Source: Agathobacter rectalis ATCC 33656
GTDB taxonomy: Bacteria; Bacillota; Clostridia; Lachnospirales; Lachnospiraceae
Direction: 5' to 3'
NCBI RefSeq assembly: GCF_000020605.1
Contig: NC_012781.1
Location: 201,001 to 265,000 of the forward strand
Length of the DNA stretch: 64,000 bases
Shown: in pieces, positions 45,131 through 53,074 of the stretch
Position numbering within the stretch: the stretch's first letter is position 1
Layout of the letters: each line of letters opens with the position of its first letter
The notes under the pieces: model-generated
Seen by the model: the letters and a program-made list of their open reading frames with translations, nothing else
Databases searched by the model: none
Told to the model about the DNA's origin: nothing
Position numbers and translations under genes: made by a program

Positions 45131-47269
45131 ATGAAACAAAAATTATCAGTTGCACCAACACTCAAAAACTACGACAAGAAAAATCTCCCAAAGGACATTC
45201 TTGCGGGAATCATCATCATGGCGGTTTCGATTCCTATATCGATGGGCTATGCGCAGATATCCGGGCTACCGGCGGTATATGGCTTGTATGGCTCGGTATT
45301 CCCAATCATATTGTTTGCTCTGTTTTCCACATCACCGCAGTTTATATTCGGTGTGGATGCTGCTCCGGCGGCGCTTGTCGGAGCAGCAGTGCTTGGCATG
45401 GGAATAGAGGCAGGAAGCAAAGAGGCCATGACGGTTGTACCGGTGTTTACATTTTTTGTGGCACTGTGGCTTTTGGCATTTTACTTCATGAATGCCGGAA
45501 AGCTGGTGAACTACATATCTGCGCCGGTTATGGGCGGATTTATCACAGGCATATGTACTACAATCATACTGATGCAGGCACCAAAGCTCATGGGCTCTGC
45601 GGCAGGAACCGGAGAGCTTTTTGAACTGTCTGAGCATATATGGGAGGCCTTACACCACATAAATGCAGCCGCACTTGTCATGGGGATTGTAGCGCTTGCC
45701 ATTTTGGTTGTGAGTAAGAGGCTTGTTCCAAAGTTTCCTATGGCGGTTGTGCTCATGGTAACAGGCGCGCTTTTTACATATTTTGGACCGGTAAAGGAGT
45801 GGGGAGTGCCGACTCTTTCAGCAGTTGAGCCCGGCATGCCGCGGTGGTATATACCGGATTTCGAGGCAGTTTTTTCAGTTCAAAAGGCCTCAGAGGTAAT
45901 AGTTTTAAGTCTTTCGGTTGCTGTTGTCATCATGGCAGAGACACTTCTGGCAGAAAACAATTTCGCACAGAAAAACGGATACAGAATAGATGATAACACG
46001 GAGCTTTTGGCATTTTCCATAGGAAATATGGCTGCGGCTTTTACGGGCTGCTGTCCGATAAACGGTTCAGTGTCACGAACTGCGATGAGCGAGCAGTACG
46101 AGGGTAAGACACAGCTCACAGGGCTTGTTGCAGGCGTTTCCATGATAGCAGTGCTTCTTTTTTGCACAGGCTTTATAGGATATCTGCCGGTTCCGGTGCT
46201 CACGGCGATTGTCATATCAGCGCTCATGGGTGCCACGGAGTTTCATCTGGCAAAGAGACTGTGGAAGGTCAGCAGGACAGAATTTTTCATATTTGTTGGT
46301 GCTTTTTTCGGAGTACTTATTCTGGGTACGATAAACGGAGTTTTGATAGGAATCATTTTGTCTTTTGCCGAGATGATAATCAGAAGCGCAAAGCCGGCCA
46401 CCTGCTTTCTCGGTGTGCAGCCGGGACACAGTCATTTCCGCGATATCAGGGAGAGCACAAACATCCACGAGATTGACGGTGTGATTATTTACAGATTTTC
46501 GAGCGGCCTGTTTTTTGCAAATGCAAAGGTACTTGTGCGTGATATTGAGGACCACCTAAAGCATGATACAAAAGCTGTCATAATCGATGCCGGAGCTATC
46601 GGAAGTATTGATATCACAGGAGCTGACAGCATAGAGTCACTTTACCGCTCACTGAAACAAAAAGGTGTAAAGCTATACATAACAGAGCACATTGCAGAGC
46701 TCAACGAGCAACTCAGGAAGCTGGGCTTAGGTTATTTAATTGAGCAGGGCTGTGTCAGAAGGACAATACATATTGCGCTAAAGGATATGGGAATAAACAG
46801 ACCTTATCCGCTTGAGGGTGGCGTAGATAACGAGGAGCGCAGTGCCTCAAGAAAGCGTGCTGACAACAGAGTGCAGGAGTTTGTCTGGGCGTTTGGCGCC
46901 GAGAGTGAGGAGCAGATTGAAAAGCAGATAAAGCTTCAGATAGAACAGCTCAAAAAGACAAAGGATATAGAGGAAATCATGCATGGCCGCTGGGCGCATA
47001 TGGATGAGTTTGACCAGGATGAGTGGCTGGAGCATCTGGAGGAGCATCTGAAAGAAATCGTCAACATATCAGGAAAGGATGTGCACACGCTTGCGGCAGA
47101 TATCGAGATGCACCGTCGCGAGGTGCATGAGCGTATAGCAAGAGAGCATCCGGAGCTTGCAGAGCGGTTTGCACAGAGGAGACACCTGCTTGATAAGCAT
47201 CTGAAGGAGAGAAGGCCTGAGGTCTACAGGATTATCGTGCAGCTAAGGGAGGACAACAAGCATAAATGA
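45131..47269 (+). CDS. SulP family anion transporter with STAS domain and charged C-terminal extension
   Basis: 712 aa. Residues ~20-410 are the SulP membrane domain (KDILAGIIIMAVSIPISMGYAQISGLPAVYGLY is the signature). A STAS domain near 440-550 carries VIIDAGAIGSIDITGADSI. The last ~150 residues are an unusual highly charged helical extension (EEHLKEIVNISGKDVHTLAADIEMHRREVHERIAREHPELAERF) not normally seen in SulP proteins. It likely carries sulfate, bicarbonate or dicarboxylates; the substrate is uncertain. The start abuts the AAA-gene stop, and the end overlaps recQ by four bases. Confidence 0.92.
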   Translation: MKQKLSVAPTLKNYDKKNLPKDILAGIIIMAVSIPISMGYAQISGLPAVYGLYGSVFPIILFALFSTSPQFIFGVDAAPAALVGAAVLGMGIEAGSKEAMTVVPVFTFFVALWLLAFYFMNAGKLVNYISAPVMGGFITGICTTIILMQAPKLMGSAAGTGELFELSEHIWEALHHINAAALVMGIVALAILVVSKRLVPKFPMAVVLMVTGALFTYFGPVKEWGVPTLSAVEPGMPRWYIPDFEAVFSVQKASEVIVLSLSVAVVIMAETLLAENNFAQKNGYRIDDNTELLAFSIGNMAAAFTGCCPINGSVSRTAMSEQYEGKTQLTGLVAGVSMIAVLLFCTGFIGYLPVPVLTAIVISALMGATEFHLAKRLWKVSRTEFFIFVGAFFGVLILGTINGVLIGIILSFAEMIIRSAKPATCFLGVQPGHSHFRDIRESTNIHEIDGVIIYRFSSGLFFANAKVLVRDIEDHLKHDTKAVIIDAGAIGSIDITGADSIESLYRSLKQKGVKLYITEHIAELNEQLRKLGLGYLIEQGCVRRTIHIALKDMGINRPYPLEGGVDNEERSASRKRADNRVQEFVWAFGAESEEQIEKQIKLQIEQLKKTKDIEEIMHGRWAHMDEFDQDEWLEHLEEHLKEIVNISGKDVHTLAADIEMHRREVHERIAREHPELAERFAQRRHLLDKHLKERRPEVYRIIVQLREDNKHK

Positions 47270-49245
47270 ACATAAACCAGACACTCAAACAATACTTTGG
47301 CTACGACAGTCTTAGAACAGGGCAGGAGGAGCTCATAAACGGCATACTTGCAGGGCACGATGTGCTCGGTATCATGCCGACAGGCGCAGGAAAATCGCTG
47401 TGCTACCAGCTTCCGGCGCTTATGCTTAAAGGAATTACGCTTGTCATTTCGCCACTTATCTCGCTTATGTCAGATCAGGTCAAGGCTTTAAACCAGGCAG
47501 GAGTGCATGCCGCCTATATCAACAGCTCACTGACCGAAAACCAGATAAGGATGGCACTTTCGTATGCCTCACAGGGGCGATACAAGATAATCTATGTCGC
47601 TCCGGAGCGCCTCAACACGCCGCGTTTTCTGGATTTTGCCTGCAACGCGGACATATCGATGCTGACAGTTGATGAGGCACACTGTATATCGCAGTGGGGA
47701 CAGGATTTCAGACCGAGCTATCTGGAAATTGCCGGATTTTTAACGAGACTTCCAAGACGACCGATAGTCAGTGCGTTTACAGCGACCGCCACGGAGCGCG
47801 TGAAAAATGATATAGTGGCTTCGCTTGGACTTAACAATCCGGTTACTATGGTGACTGGGTTTGACAGACCTAACCTGTTTTTCAGGGTTGTTACAAGAAA
47901 GGGAGGCAGCCAGAAGGACAACAGTATAATCAATTATGTGAAAAAGCATGAGGACGAAAGTGGAATAATATACTGCGCAACGAAAAAGAATGTGGATAAG
48001 CTGTATACTCTTTTAAATGAGCAGGGTATTTCGGCGGGCCGTTACCACGCAGGGCTTTCAAATGATGAACGTAAGCAGAATCAGGAGGATTTTACATACG
48101 ACAGAATCCGTGTGATGGTTGCCACAAACGCATTTGGAATGGGAATCGACAAGTCAAATGTGAGATATGTGCTGCATTACAACATGCCACAGAGCCTCGA
48201 GTATTACTATCAGGAGGCCGGAAGGGCGGGGCGAGACGGTGAGGAAGCGGAATGTGTGCTGTTTTTCTCAAAGCAGGATATCATGATAAACAAGTTCCTT
48301 CTGCAAAATAAGGCTTCAGCAGGCGATGTGGCATCCGACATGCAAAAGACAGCCAATGACAGGAGGAAGCTGCAGCAGATGATAAATTACTGTGAAACGG
48401 ACAAATGCCTGAGAGAGTTTATACTTTCATATTTCGGAGATACAACGCCATGCATCTGCAACAAATGCAGCAACTGTGTGGTTGTGGAGGATGAAGAGGA
48501 GGAGACATACGTTGAAACCGGCAAAAAGCGCAAAAAGGCAGCACAGCTTGCAGGGCTTAACGAGCTTGGTGCTGCGCTGTTTGAAAAGCTGCGCAGCGTG
48601 CGTACAGAGCTTGCTGCAGAAAAGTCGGTGCCTCCGTATATCATCTGCTCCGACAAGACCTTAAAGGATATGTGCGCGAAGCTGCCGCGGGATAAGGAAC
48701 AGCTTGCCGATGTGTACGGAATGGGTGAGCAGAAGATACAAAATTATGGTGAAGCGTTTGTGACGGCGGTAAATTCATTTGTTGCAGATAACCCAAATCC
48801 ATCAGGCAGTACGACCGGTGAAAGACCACAGACTGTTTTAAGTGATGAGGAGGCTGTTGAAATCGGCAGCACGAGAAAAAAGAAGCTTCCGTTTTACATC
48901 GAGCCACAGAGGCTTGATGAGGTAGAGCTCACCGACAAATGCAGGCTTACAGAGCTTACGAACAAAATAAATGAGCTGTGTCCTGCGGATAAGGAGCACA
49001 AAAAGCTTGCAGCCTCGTTTATAAACGAGCTTCTTATTGCAGAGGGATATCTGGAGGAAGTTACAGAAGACGGGAACAAGATAAAGCGTGTCACCGAAAA
49101 GGGACGAAGCGTAGGAATAGATGAGGAAGAGCGCAAGGCAAAATTTGGTGGAAGCTATTACGCTATCACCCACTCGAAGCAGAGCCAGCAGGTGATAATA
49201 GAAATGCTGAAAAAACACTATGGCAGCATTAAACCACAGGAGTAA
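47266..49245 (+). CDS. recQ: ATP-dependent DNA helicase RecQ
   Basis: 659 aa. SF2 motifs are intact: MPTGAGKSLCYQLPAL, DEAHCISQWG, SAFTATAT, and QEAGRAGRDGEEAECVL. A zinc-binding RQC region has CETDKCLREFILSYFGD and CICNKCSNC, followed by an HRDC domain (near residue 455) and a C-terminal winged-helix-like tail. It unwinds DNA in repair and recombination. It begins on the ATGA overlap with the SulP gene, an odd partner. No further gene is coupled downstream. Confidence 0.95.
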   Translation: MNINQTLKQYFGYDSLRTGQEELINGILAGHDVLGIMPTGAGKSLCYQLPALMLKGITLVISPLISLMSDQVKALNQAGVHAAYINSSLTENQIRMALSYASQGRYKIIYVAPERLNTPRFLDFACNADISMLTVDEAHCISQWGQDFRPSYLEIAGFLTRLPRRPIVSAFTATATERVKNDIVASLGLNNPVTMVTGFDRPNLFFRVVTRKGGSQKDNSIINYVKKHEDESGIIYCATKKNVDKLYTLLNEQGISAGRYHAGLSNDERKQNQEDFTYDRIRVMVATNAFGMGIDKSNVRYVLHYNMPQSLEYYYQEAGRAGRDGEEAECVLFFSKQDIMINKFLLQNKASAGDVASDMQKTANDRRKLQQMINYCETDKCLREFILSYFGDTTPCICNKCSNCVVVEDEEEETYVETGKKRKKAAQLAGLNELGAALFEKLRSVRTELAAEKSVPPYIICSDKTLKDMCAKLPRDKEQLADVYGMGEQKIQNYGEAFVTAVNSFVADNPNPSGSTTGERPQTVLSDEEAVEIGSTRKKKLPFYIEPQRLDEVELTDKCRLTELTNKINELCPADKEHKKLAASFINELLIAEGYLEEVTEDGNKIKRVTEKGRSVGIDEEERKAKFGGSYYAITHSKQSQQVIIEMLKKHYGSIKPQE

Positions 49246-49332
49246 ATGGACTTTAGATAAACTGGATATATAAATTTATATAAAATTGGATATATACTTG
49301 ATGCCACATAAGAGTATTATATACTTTAATTA

Positions 49333-49406
49333 TAACTATTAAGAACTATTGAGAAAAAAACTGATGCATCATGCTTGGATGTAAGCAGCAGATTTTGAAT
49401 AGTTAC
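49333..49406. repeat. Short copy of the ATAGTTAC-ended palindromic repeat
   Basis: Ends TAACTATT and GAATAGTTA are inverted. The centre CTGATGCATCATGCTTGGATGTAAGCAGCAG-type block matches the centre of the element at 10288 at most positions (10320-10350). 74 bp in all, immediately upstream of the ECF transporter gene, whose ribosome site follows 15 bases later. Confidence 0.7.
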
Positions 49407-49429
49407 ATATAATCAAATGGAGGCATTTT

Positions 49430-50020
49430 ATGAGAAACGAAAAAGTTCAAAAACTCACACTTACAGCACTTATGGCAGCTTTATCATATGTCATATTCAC
49501 ATTTTTACAGATTAAGGTCACATTACCGGGTGGCAGCGCCACATCCTTTCACCTTGGCAACGCAGTCGTAGTACTTGCAGCTTTGCTCTTAGGCGGAGTA
49601 TACGGAGGAATCGGTGGAGCAATCGGAATGACAATCGGTGATTTACTTGACCCGATATATATCACCGGAGCACCAAAGACATTTTTCCTCAAGCTTATGA
49701 TTGGTGTTATCACCGGTCTTGTAGCACACAAGCTTGGAAAGATTACATATTCAACAGACAAGAAGCATGTATTTAAATGGACAGTCCTTGCAGCATGTGC
49801 AGGAATGCTCTTCAACTTTATTTTTGACCCGATAATAAGCTATTTTTACGATATGCTTATCCTCGGAAAGCCGATGGCACAGCTCAAAATCGCATGGAGC
49901 GTGACCACAACAGGAGTCAATGCAGTGATATCGGTGATTGCTGCAACAATCGTGTATGTGGCACTGAGACCGGTGCTCATCAAGGCAAATCTGTTTTTCA
50001 AGATTGGCAAAGAAAAATAA
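49430..50020 (+). CDS. ECF transporter S component (vitamin/cofactor-type importer)
   Basis: 196 aa, about five to six membrane helices. The N-terminal VQKLTLTALMAALSYVIFTFLQI and GGVYGGIGGAIGMTIGDLLDPIYITG blocks are typical of ECF-type substrate-specific subunits (PF12822-like). It should work with a shared EcfAAT module encoded elsewhere. The substrate cannot be assigned; pantothenate, pyridoxal or similar are possible. ATGGAGGC precedes the ATG, and a bidirectional terminator follows at 50041. Confidence 0.82.
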   Translation: MRNEKVQKLTLTALMAALSYVIFTFLQIKVTLPGGSATSFHLGNAVVVLAALLLGGVYGGIGGAIGMTIGDLLDPIYITGAPKTFFLKLMIGVITGLVAHKLGKITYSTDKKHVFKWTVLAACAGMLFNFIFDPIISYFYDMLILGKPMAQLKIAWSVTTTGVNAVISVIAATIVYVALRPVLIKANLFFKIGKEK

Positions 50021-50040
50021 TAGTTACATAATTTCATAAA

Positions 50041-50085
50041 AAAATCCACATACATCATGTTGAAAGAGATGTATGTGGATTTTTT
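50041..50085. terminator. Bidirectional terminator between the ECF gene and trpF
   Basis: AAAATCCACATACATC/GATGTATGTGGATTTT with 11-base loop, flanked by A-run on the left and T7 on the right. It can end the ECF transcript rightward and the trpF transcript leftward. Confidence 0.88.
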
Positions 50086-50750
50086 TATGATTTTATTGCC
50101 GCAACAAAATCATGTATCTTGTCCGGATTCTTACCCGCTTTGTCATCATTTTCCACACCTGATGATACATCGACTCCGTCAGGATGCACGGCTTCAATTG
50201 CCATGCGCACATTGTCTGGATTTAAGCCACCTGCGAGCAGCAGCAGCTTTTCATCGCGGGGGATATTGTCAACCAGCTTCCAGTCAAAGGTTTTTCCACT
50301 GCCGGGTTCGATGGCATCAAACACATAGCCTGCGATGCGTGAATCGTTGTGATACTTTTCATAGCTGTCCATATCAGAGACATTGAAGGCTTTAAGAATC
50401 GGGATAGCTATTGCTGCCTCCGCCTCTGTCTCCGGAATTTCCCCATGTATCTGGACATAGTCAAAGCCTGCAGCCTCAATCTGCCTTATCTGCTCTATGG
50501 ATGGCGAAACGACAACCGCAACCCTTTTGATGGAAGCATCAAGGGCTGCCATAATATCCTTTGCCTGTTCGATGGATATATTCCTCTTACTCTTTGGAAA
50601 AAATAACACCATACCCGCAAAATCAACGTGATTTTCGTTGAGATACCGTGCTTCAGCAGGTGAAGTCAGACCGCAGATTTTTATTTTTGTGTTGGAATTT
50701 GTATTTATATTATTATCACTAATTTCTTTAGCTGTATTCTGTGTATTCAT
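50085..50750 (-). CDS. trpF: Phosphoribosylanthranilate isomerase (orphan)
   Basis: 221 aa. After an Asn/Thr-rich leader of about 22 residues comes the TrpF barrel: KIKICGLTSPAEARYL, FAGMVLFFPKSKR, VAVVVSPSIEQI, VQIHGE, LLLAGGLNPDNV and DVSSGVE at the C-terminus. The catalytic Cys is in KICG and the Asp in DVSSGVE. It catalyses the third step of tryptophan synthesis, but no other trp gene is nearby, so it is separated from the pathway operon. The N-terminal leader resembles the one on ThiH at 7605 in composition. Convergent with the ECF gene. Confidence 0.93.
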   Translation of the reverse strand: MNTQNTAKEISDNNINTNSNTKIKICGLTSPAEARYLNENHVDFAGMVLFFPKSKRNISIEQAKDIMAALDASIKRVAVVVSPSIEQIRQIEAAGFDYVQIHGEIPETEAEAAIAIPILKAFNVSDMDSYEKYHNDSRIAGYVFDAIEPGSGKTFDWKLVDNIPRDEKLLLLAGGLNPDNVRMAIEAVHPDGVDVSSGVENDDKAGKNPDKIHDFVAAIKS

Positions 50751-50781
50751 ATCCTAAGAATAGCATTGTTGCAGGTTGATC

Positions 50782-50858
50782 GCAAGTGGATATATTTTAA
50801 ATTATTGAGCATTAATTGCAAGTGGATTTACGTTAAATTATTGAGTATCGTTCGCAAG
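50782..50858. repeat. 36-bp imperfect tandem repeat
   Basis: Two units beginning GCAAGTGGAT and containing TTAAATTATTGAG (50782, 50818), with GCAAG repeated again at 50854: exact period 36, about ten differences between units. The third GCAAG falls inside the left arm of palindromic element copy B. Confidence 0.7.
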
Positions 50859-51114
50859 CCGCGGGTACCCTGGAGCACACACTATCCCGCGAAAGCGAAT
50901 AGCGGAGCTGCTTAGAGACTGTAGAATTGTGCTATGTAAAGCAGAAATGCCGAGGCATGGACGCCGAGGCAAGGAGAAATCGAGCCATGGATGGCGAGTT
51001 TCGACGGTTTCGTCGAGTTAAGAAAACCTTGGGCACAATTCGTACAGCCTCTTAGCTGCGTAGCGTAGCGAACGTGGGATAGTGTGTGCACCATGGTACC
51101 CGCGGTTTGCGAAC
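50850..51114. repeat. Structured palindromic element, copy B (candidate structured RNA)
   Basis: Ends GTTCGCAAGCCGCGGGTACC and GGTACCCGCGGTTTGCGAAC pair with a single G-T. Conserved with copy A (22769-23027) are GCGAATAGCG, TTAGAGACTGTAG, CAGAAATGCC, two ATGGA-loop hairpins, GGCAAGG, GGTTTCGTC, CGTACAG, TCTTA and CTGCGTAGCGTAGC. Outer arms differ from copy A but still pair. Both apical hairpins in this copy carry GCC/GGC with a tandem GA/GA mismatch. No coding frame. Confidence 0.85.
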
Positions 51115-51224
51115 AGGTGTACTACTACAAACAACTACAAACAACGGTTAATACGGATTGCATGCGCAAAAATGAGATGTTATAATGCAGTTAATAAACA
51201 GTAATAAAGCAGGAGATAACAATT

Positions 51225-52250
51225 ATGTCAACAGAAAAGATTAAAGAATATATCGGAACACAGCTCAAAGCACTCACATCAATAGCAAGCCCTACAGGTT
51301 TCACAAAAAATGCCACAGACTATCTGATGAAGCAGCTTGAGGCTATGGGATATGCGCCACAGCTTTCAAATAAAGGAAATGTCAGCGTGGAAATCGGTGG
51401 AGTTGGAGCACCTTTGGTATTGGCAGCGCATGTGGACACGCTTGGAGCCATGGTTCGCTCAATAAAGGATAACGGACGTTTGCGCCCAACAACTATCGGT
51501 GGTCATCAGTGGAGCACAGCAGATGGAGAAAACTGCATGGTTTTTACGCGTGATGGCAGAATGTACACAGGCGTGGTGCTAAATACAGAGCCATCGGCAC
51601 ATGTGGCAGATGAAAAGGTCGAGACAAAGGAAGAAAATATGGAAATCCTGCTCGATGAAAATGTAAATGATAAGCAGGGGGTGGCGGCACTTGGCATCCA
51701 GACAGGGGATATTATCGCCATGGATCCGCGCACAGTCATCACGGAGAGCGGCTATATCAAGAGCCGTTTCCTTGATGATAAGCTGTCAGCCGCCATCTTA
51801 CTCGGTGTGGCTCATGCCGTAAAGGAGGAGGGCTGGAGGCTAAACCGCAAGGTCACACTGCTCTTTACGGTTTATGAGGAGGTAGGCCATGGCGGAAGCT
51901 TTGTACCGGCTGATACTGAGGAGATGATTTCCGTAGACATGGGCTGCGTTGGAGCAGACCTAGGCTGTACAGAGCATATGGTTTCAATCTGTGCTAAGGA
52001 CTCAGGCGGACCTTACAACTATGAGCTTGTTACAGAGCTTTCAAATCTGGCAAAGAGCGAGGGGCTTGACTATGCAATCGATGTTTATCCGCACTACGGC
52101 TCTGATGTTGAGGCAACACTGCACAGCGGATATGATATCCGTCATGGGCTTATCGGTGCAGGAGTTTATGCATCGCATAACTATGAGCGCTCACATATGG
52201 ATGGCGTGGAGAATACTTATAAGCTTTTGAGAAAATATATTACAAAATAG
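51225..52250 (+). CDS. M42 family metallopeptidase (glutamyl/deblocking aminopeptidase-like)
   Basis: 341 aa cytoplasmic di-metal peptidase. Conserved blocks are SPTGFTKN near residue 20, AAHVDTLGAMVR (metal His/Asp), a KSRFLDDKLSAAILL block with the bridging Asp, VYEEVGHGG (catalytic Glu pair) and HYGSDVEATLHSGYDIRHGLIG. The family trims peptides from the N-terminus. GCAGGAGA lies upstream. It is a single gene preceded by the element at 50850. Confidence 0.93.
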   Translation: MSTEKIKEYIGTQLKALTSIASPTGFTKNATDYLMKQLEAMGYAPQLSNKGNVSVEIGGVGAPLVLAAHVDTLGAMVRSIKDNGRLRPTTIGGHQWSTADGENCMVFTRDGRMYTGVVLNTEPSAHVADEKVETKEENMEILLDENVNDKQGVAALGIQTGDIIAMDPRTVITESGYIKSRFLDDKLSAAILLGVAHAVKEEGWRLNRKVTLLFTVYEEVGHGGSFVPADTEEMISVDMGCVGADLGCTEHMVSICAKDSGGPYNYELVTELSNLAKSEGLDYAIDVYPHYGSDVEATLHSGYDIRHGLIGAGVYASHNYERSHMDGVENTYKLLRKYITK

Positions 52251-52309
52251 TATCATTGTGATACATTATTTCATGTATTCAAACAAAGTAGGAGAGAGGT
52301 AAATACACC

Positions 52310-52690
52310 ATGAATTTAAAAAAAGTTCATCATATTGCCATTATTGGGAGCGACTATGAGAAATCAAAGCACTTTTATGTGGATCTGTTAGGTTTTTCTA
52401 TTATTCGAGAAAATTACAGACCGGAACGTGATGATTATAAAATTGATCTTCAACTCGATGAGATAGAATTAGAACTTTTTATCATTAAAAATTGTCCGAA
52501 GCGTCCAAGTTATCCAGAGGCTTATGGTCTCCGGCATCTTGCCTTTGCTGTAGATTCGGTCGATGATACTGTAAGAGAATTGAATAAAAGGGGCATCATA
52601 ACTGAGCCGATTAGACTCGATACTTACACAGGCAAAAGAATGACATTCTTTCATGATCCGGACAATCTACCCTTGGAAATTCACGAATAA
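52310..52690 (+). CDS. VOC/glyoxalase family protein (YaeR/SMU1112c-like)
   Basis: 126 aa. A vicinal oxygen chelate fold opens with KVHHIAIIGSDYEKSKHFYVDLLGFSI (metal His), has RHLAFAVDSVDDTVREL mid-protein and ends FFHDPDNLPLEIHE (metal Glu). Such proteins are often called lactoylglutathione lyase-like, but the true substrate of this small type is unclear. AGGAGAGAGG precedes the ATG. It is the last ordinary chromosomal gene before the accessory region. Confidence 0.88.
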   Translation: MNLKKVHHIAIIGSDYEKSKHFYVDLLGFSIIRENYRPERDDYKIDLQLDEIELELFIIKNCPKRPSYPEAYGLRHLAFAVDSVDDTVRELNKRGIITEPIRLDTYTGKRMTFFHDPDNLPLEIHE

Positions 52691-53027
52691 GGTATTGCAG
52701 TTAAAAGATGTGCCCTGTTTTTGGCTGTGATTTTATAAATTTAAATGTGTAGGGAACAGAAACTTTGAATTCTCACTTGAGGTATTTTTAGGGATTTAAT
52801 AACTGTTATATCTTGTTATAAAAATCTCGGCAGACCCTTGAAAACACTAAAGTTTTTGTTGGTGTCCTATTCATCACATCTTGTATCGTGTTATACCGTT
52901 TTACCCTTGGTTATGAACCCTCATAAGGGAAAAAATAAGGGAAAGAAAATCTGGTAACAATTTGTAATAAATTATAAAAATAGCAGTTGGGACTGGATGA
53001 GATGCTTTTAATACATTTCAATGAAAG
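52691..53027. other. Gene-free spacer at the left edge of the accessory island
   Basis: No convincing gene. It holds two short AAGGG-containing words in CATAAGGGAAAAAATAAGGG (about 52922-52941) and lower GC than the flanking VOC gene. It may hold worn-out mobile sequence, but I could not recognise a recombinase or attachment site. Confidence 0.4.
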
Positions 53028-53041
53028 GGATAAACAAGACA
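53028..53041. repeat. Left 14-bp direct repeat flanking the IS
   Basis: GGATAAACAAGACA is repeated exactly at 54740-54753. Longer than the short target duplications usual for IS30-type elements. Confidence 0.75.
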
Positions 53042-53074
53042 GCTAACTTGAAAAAGTAAATTCCAGTGCAGAAG

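Noticed and set aside
45150..45407. Plus-strand alternative frame inside the SulP gene
   Set aside because: Out-of-frame shadow without ribosome site.
52691..53027. Integrase remnant or attachment site
   Set aside because: The region is AT-rich with small repeats, but I could not translate any stretch into recognisable recombinase text.
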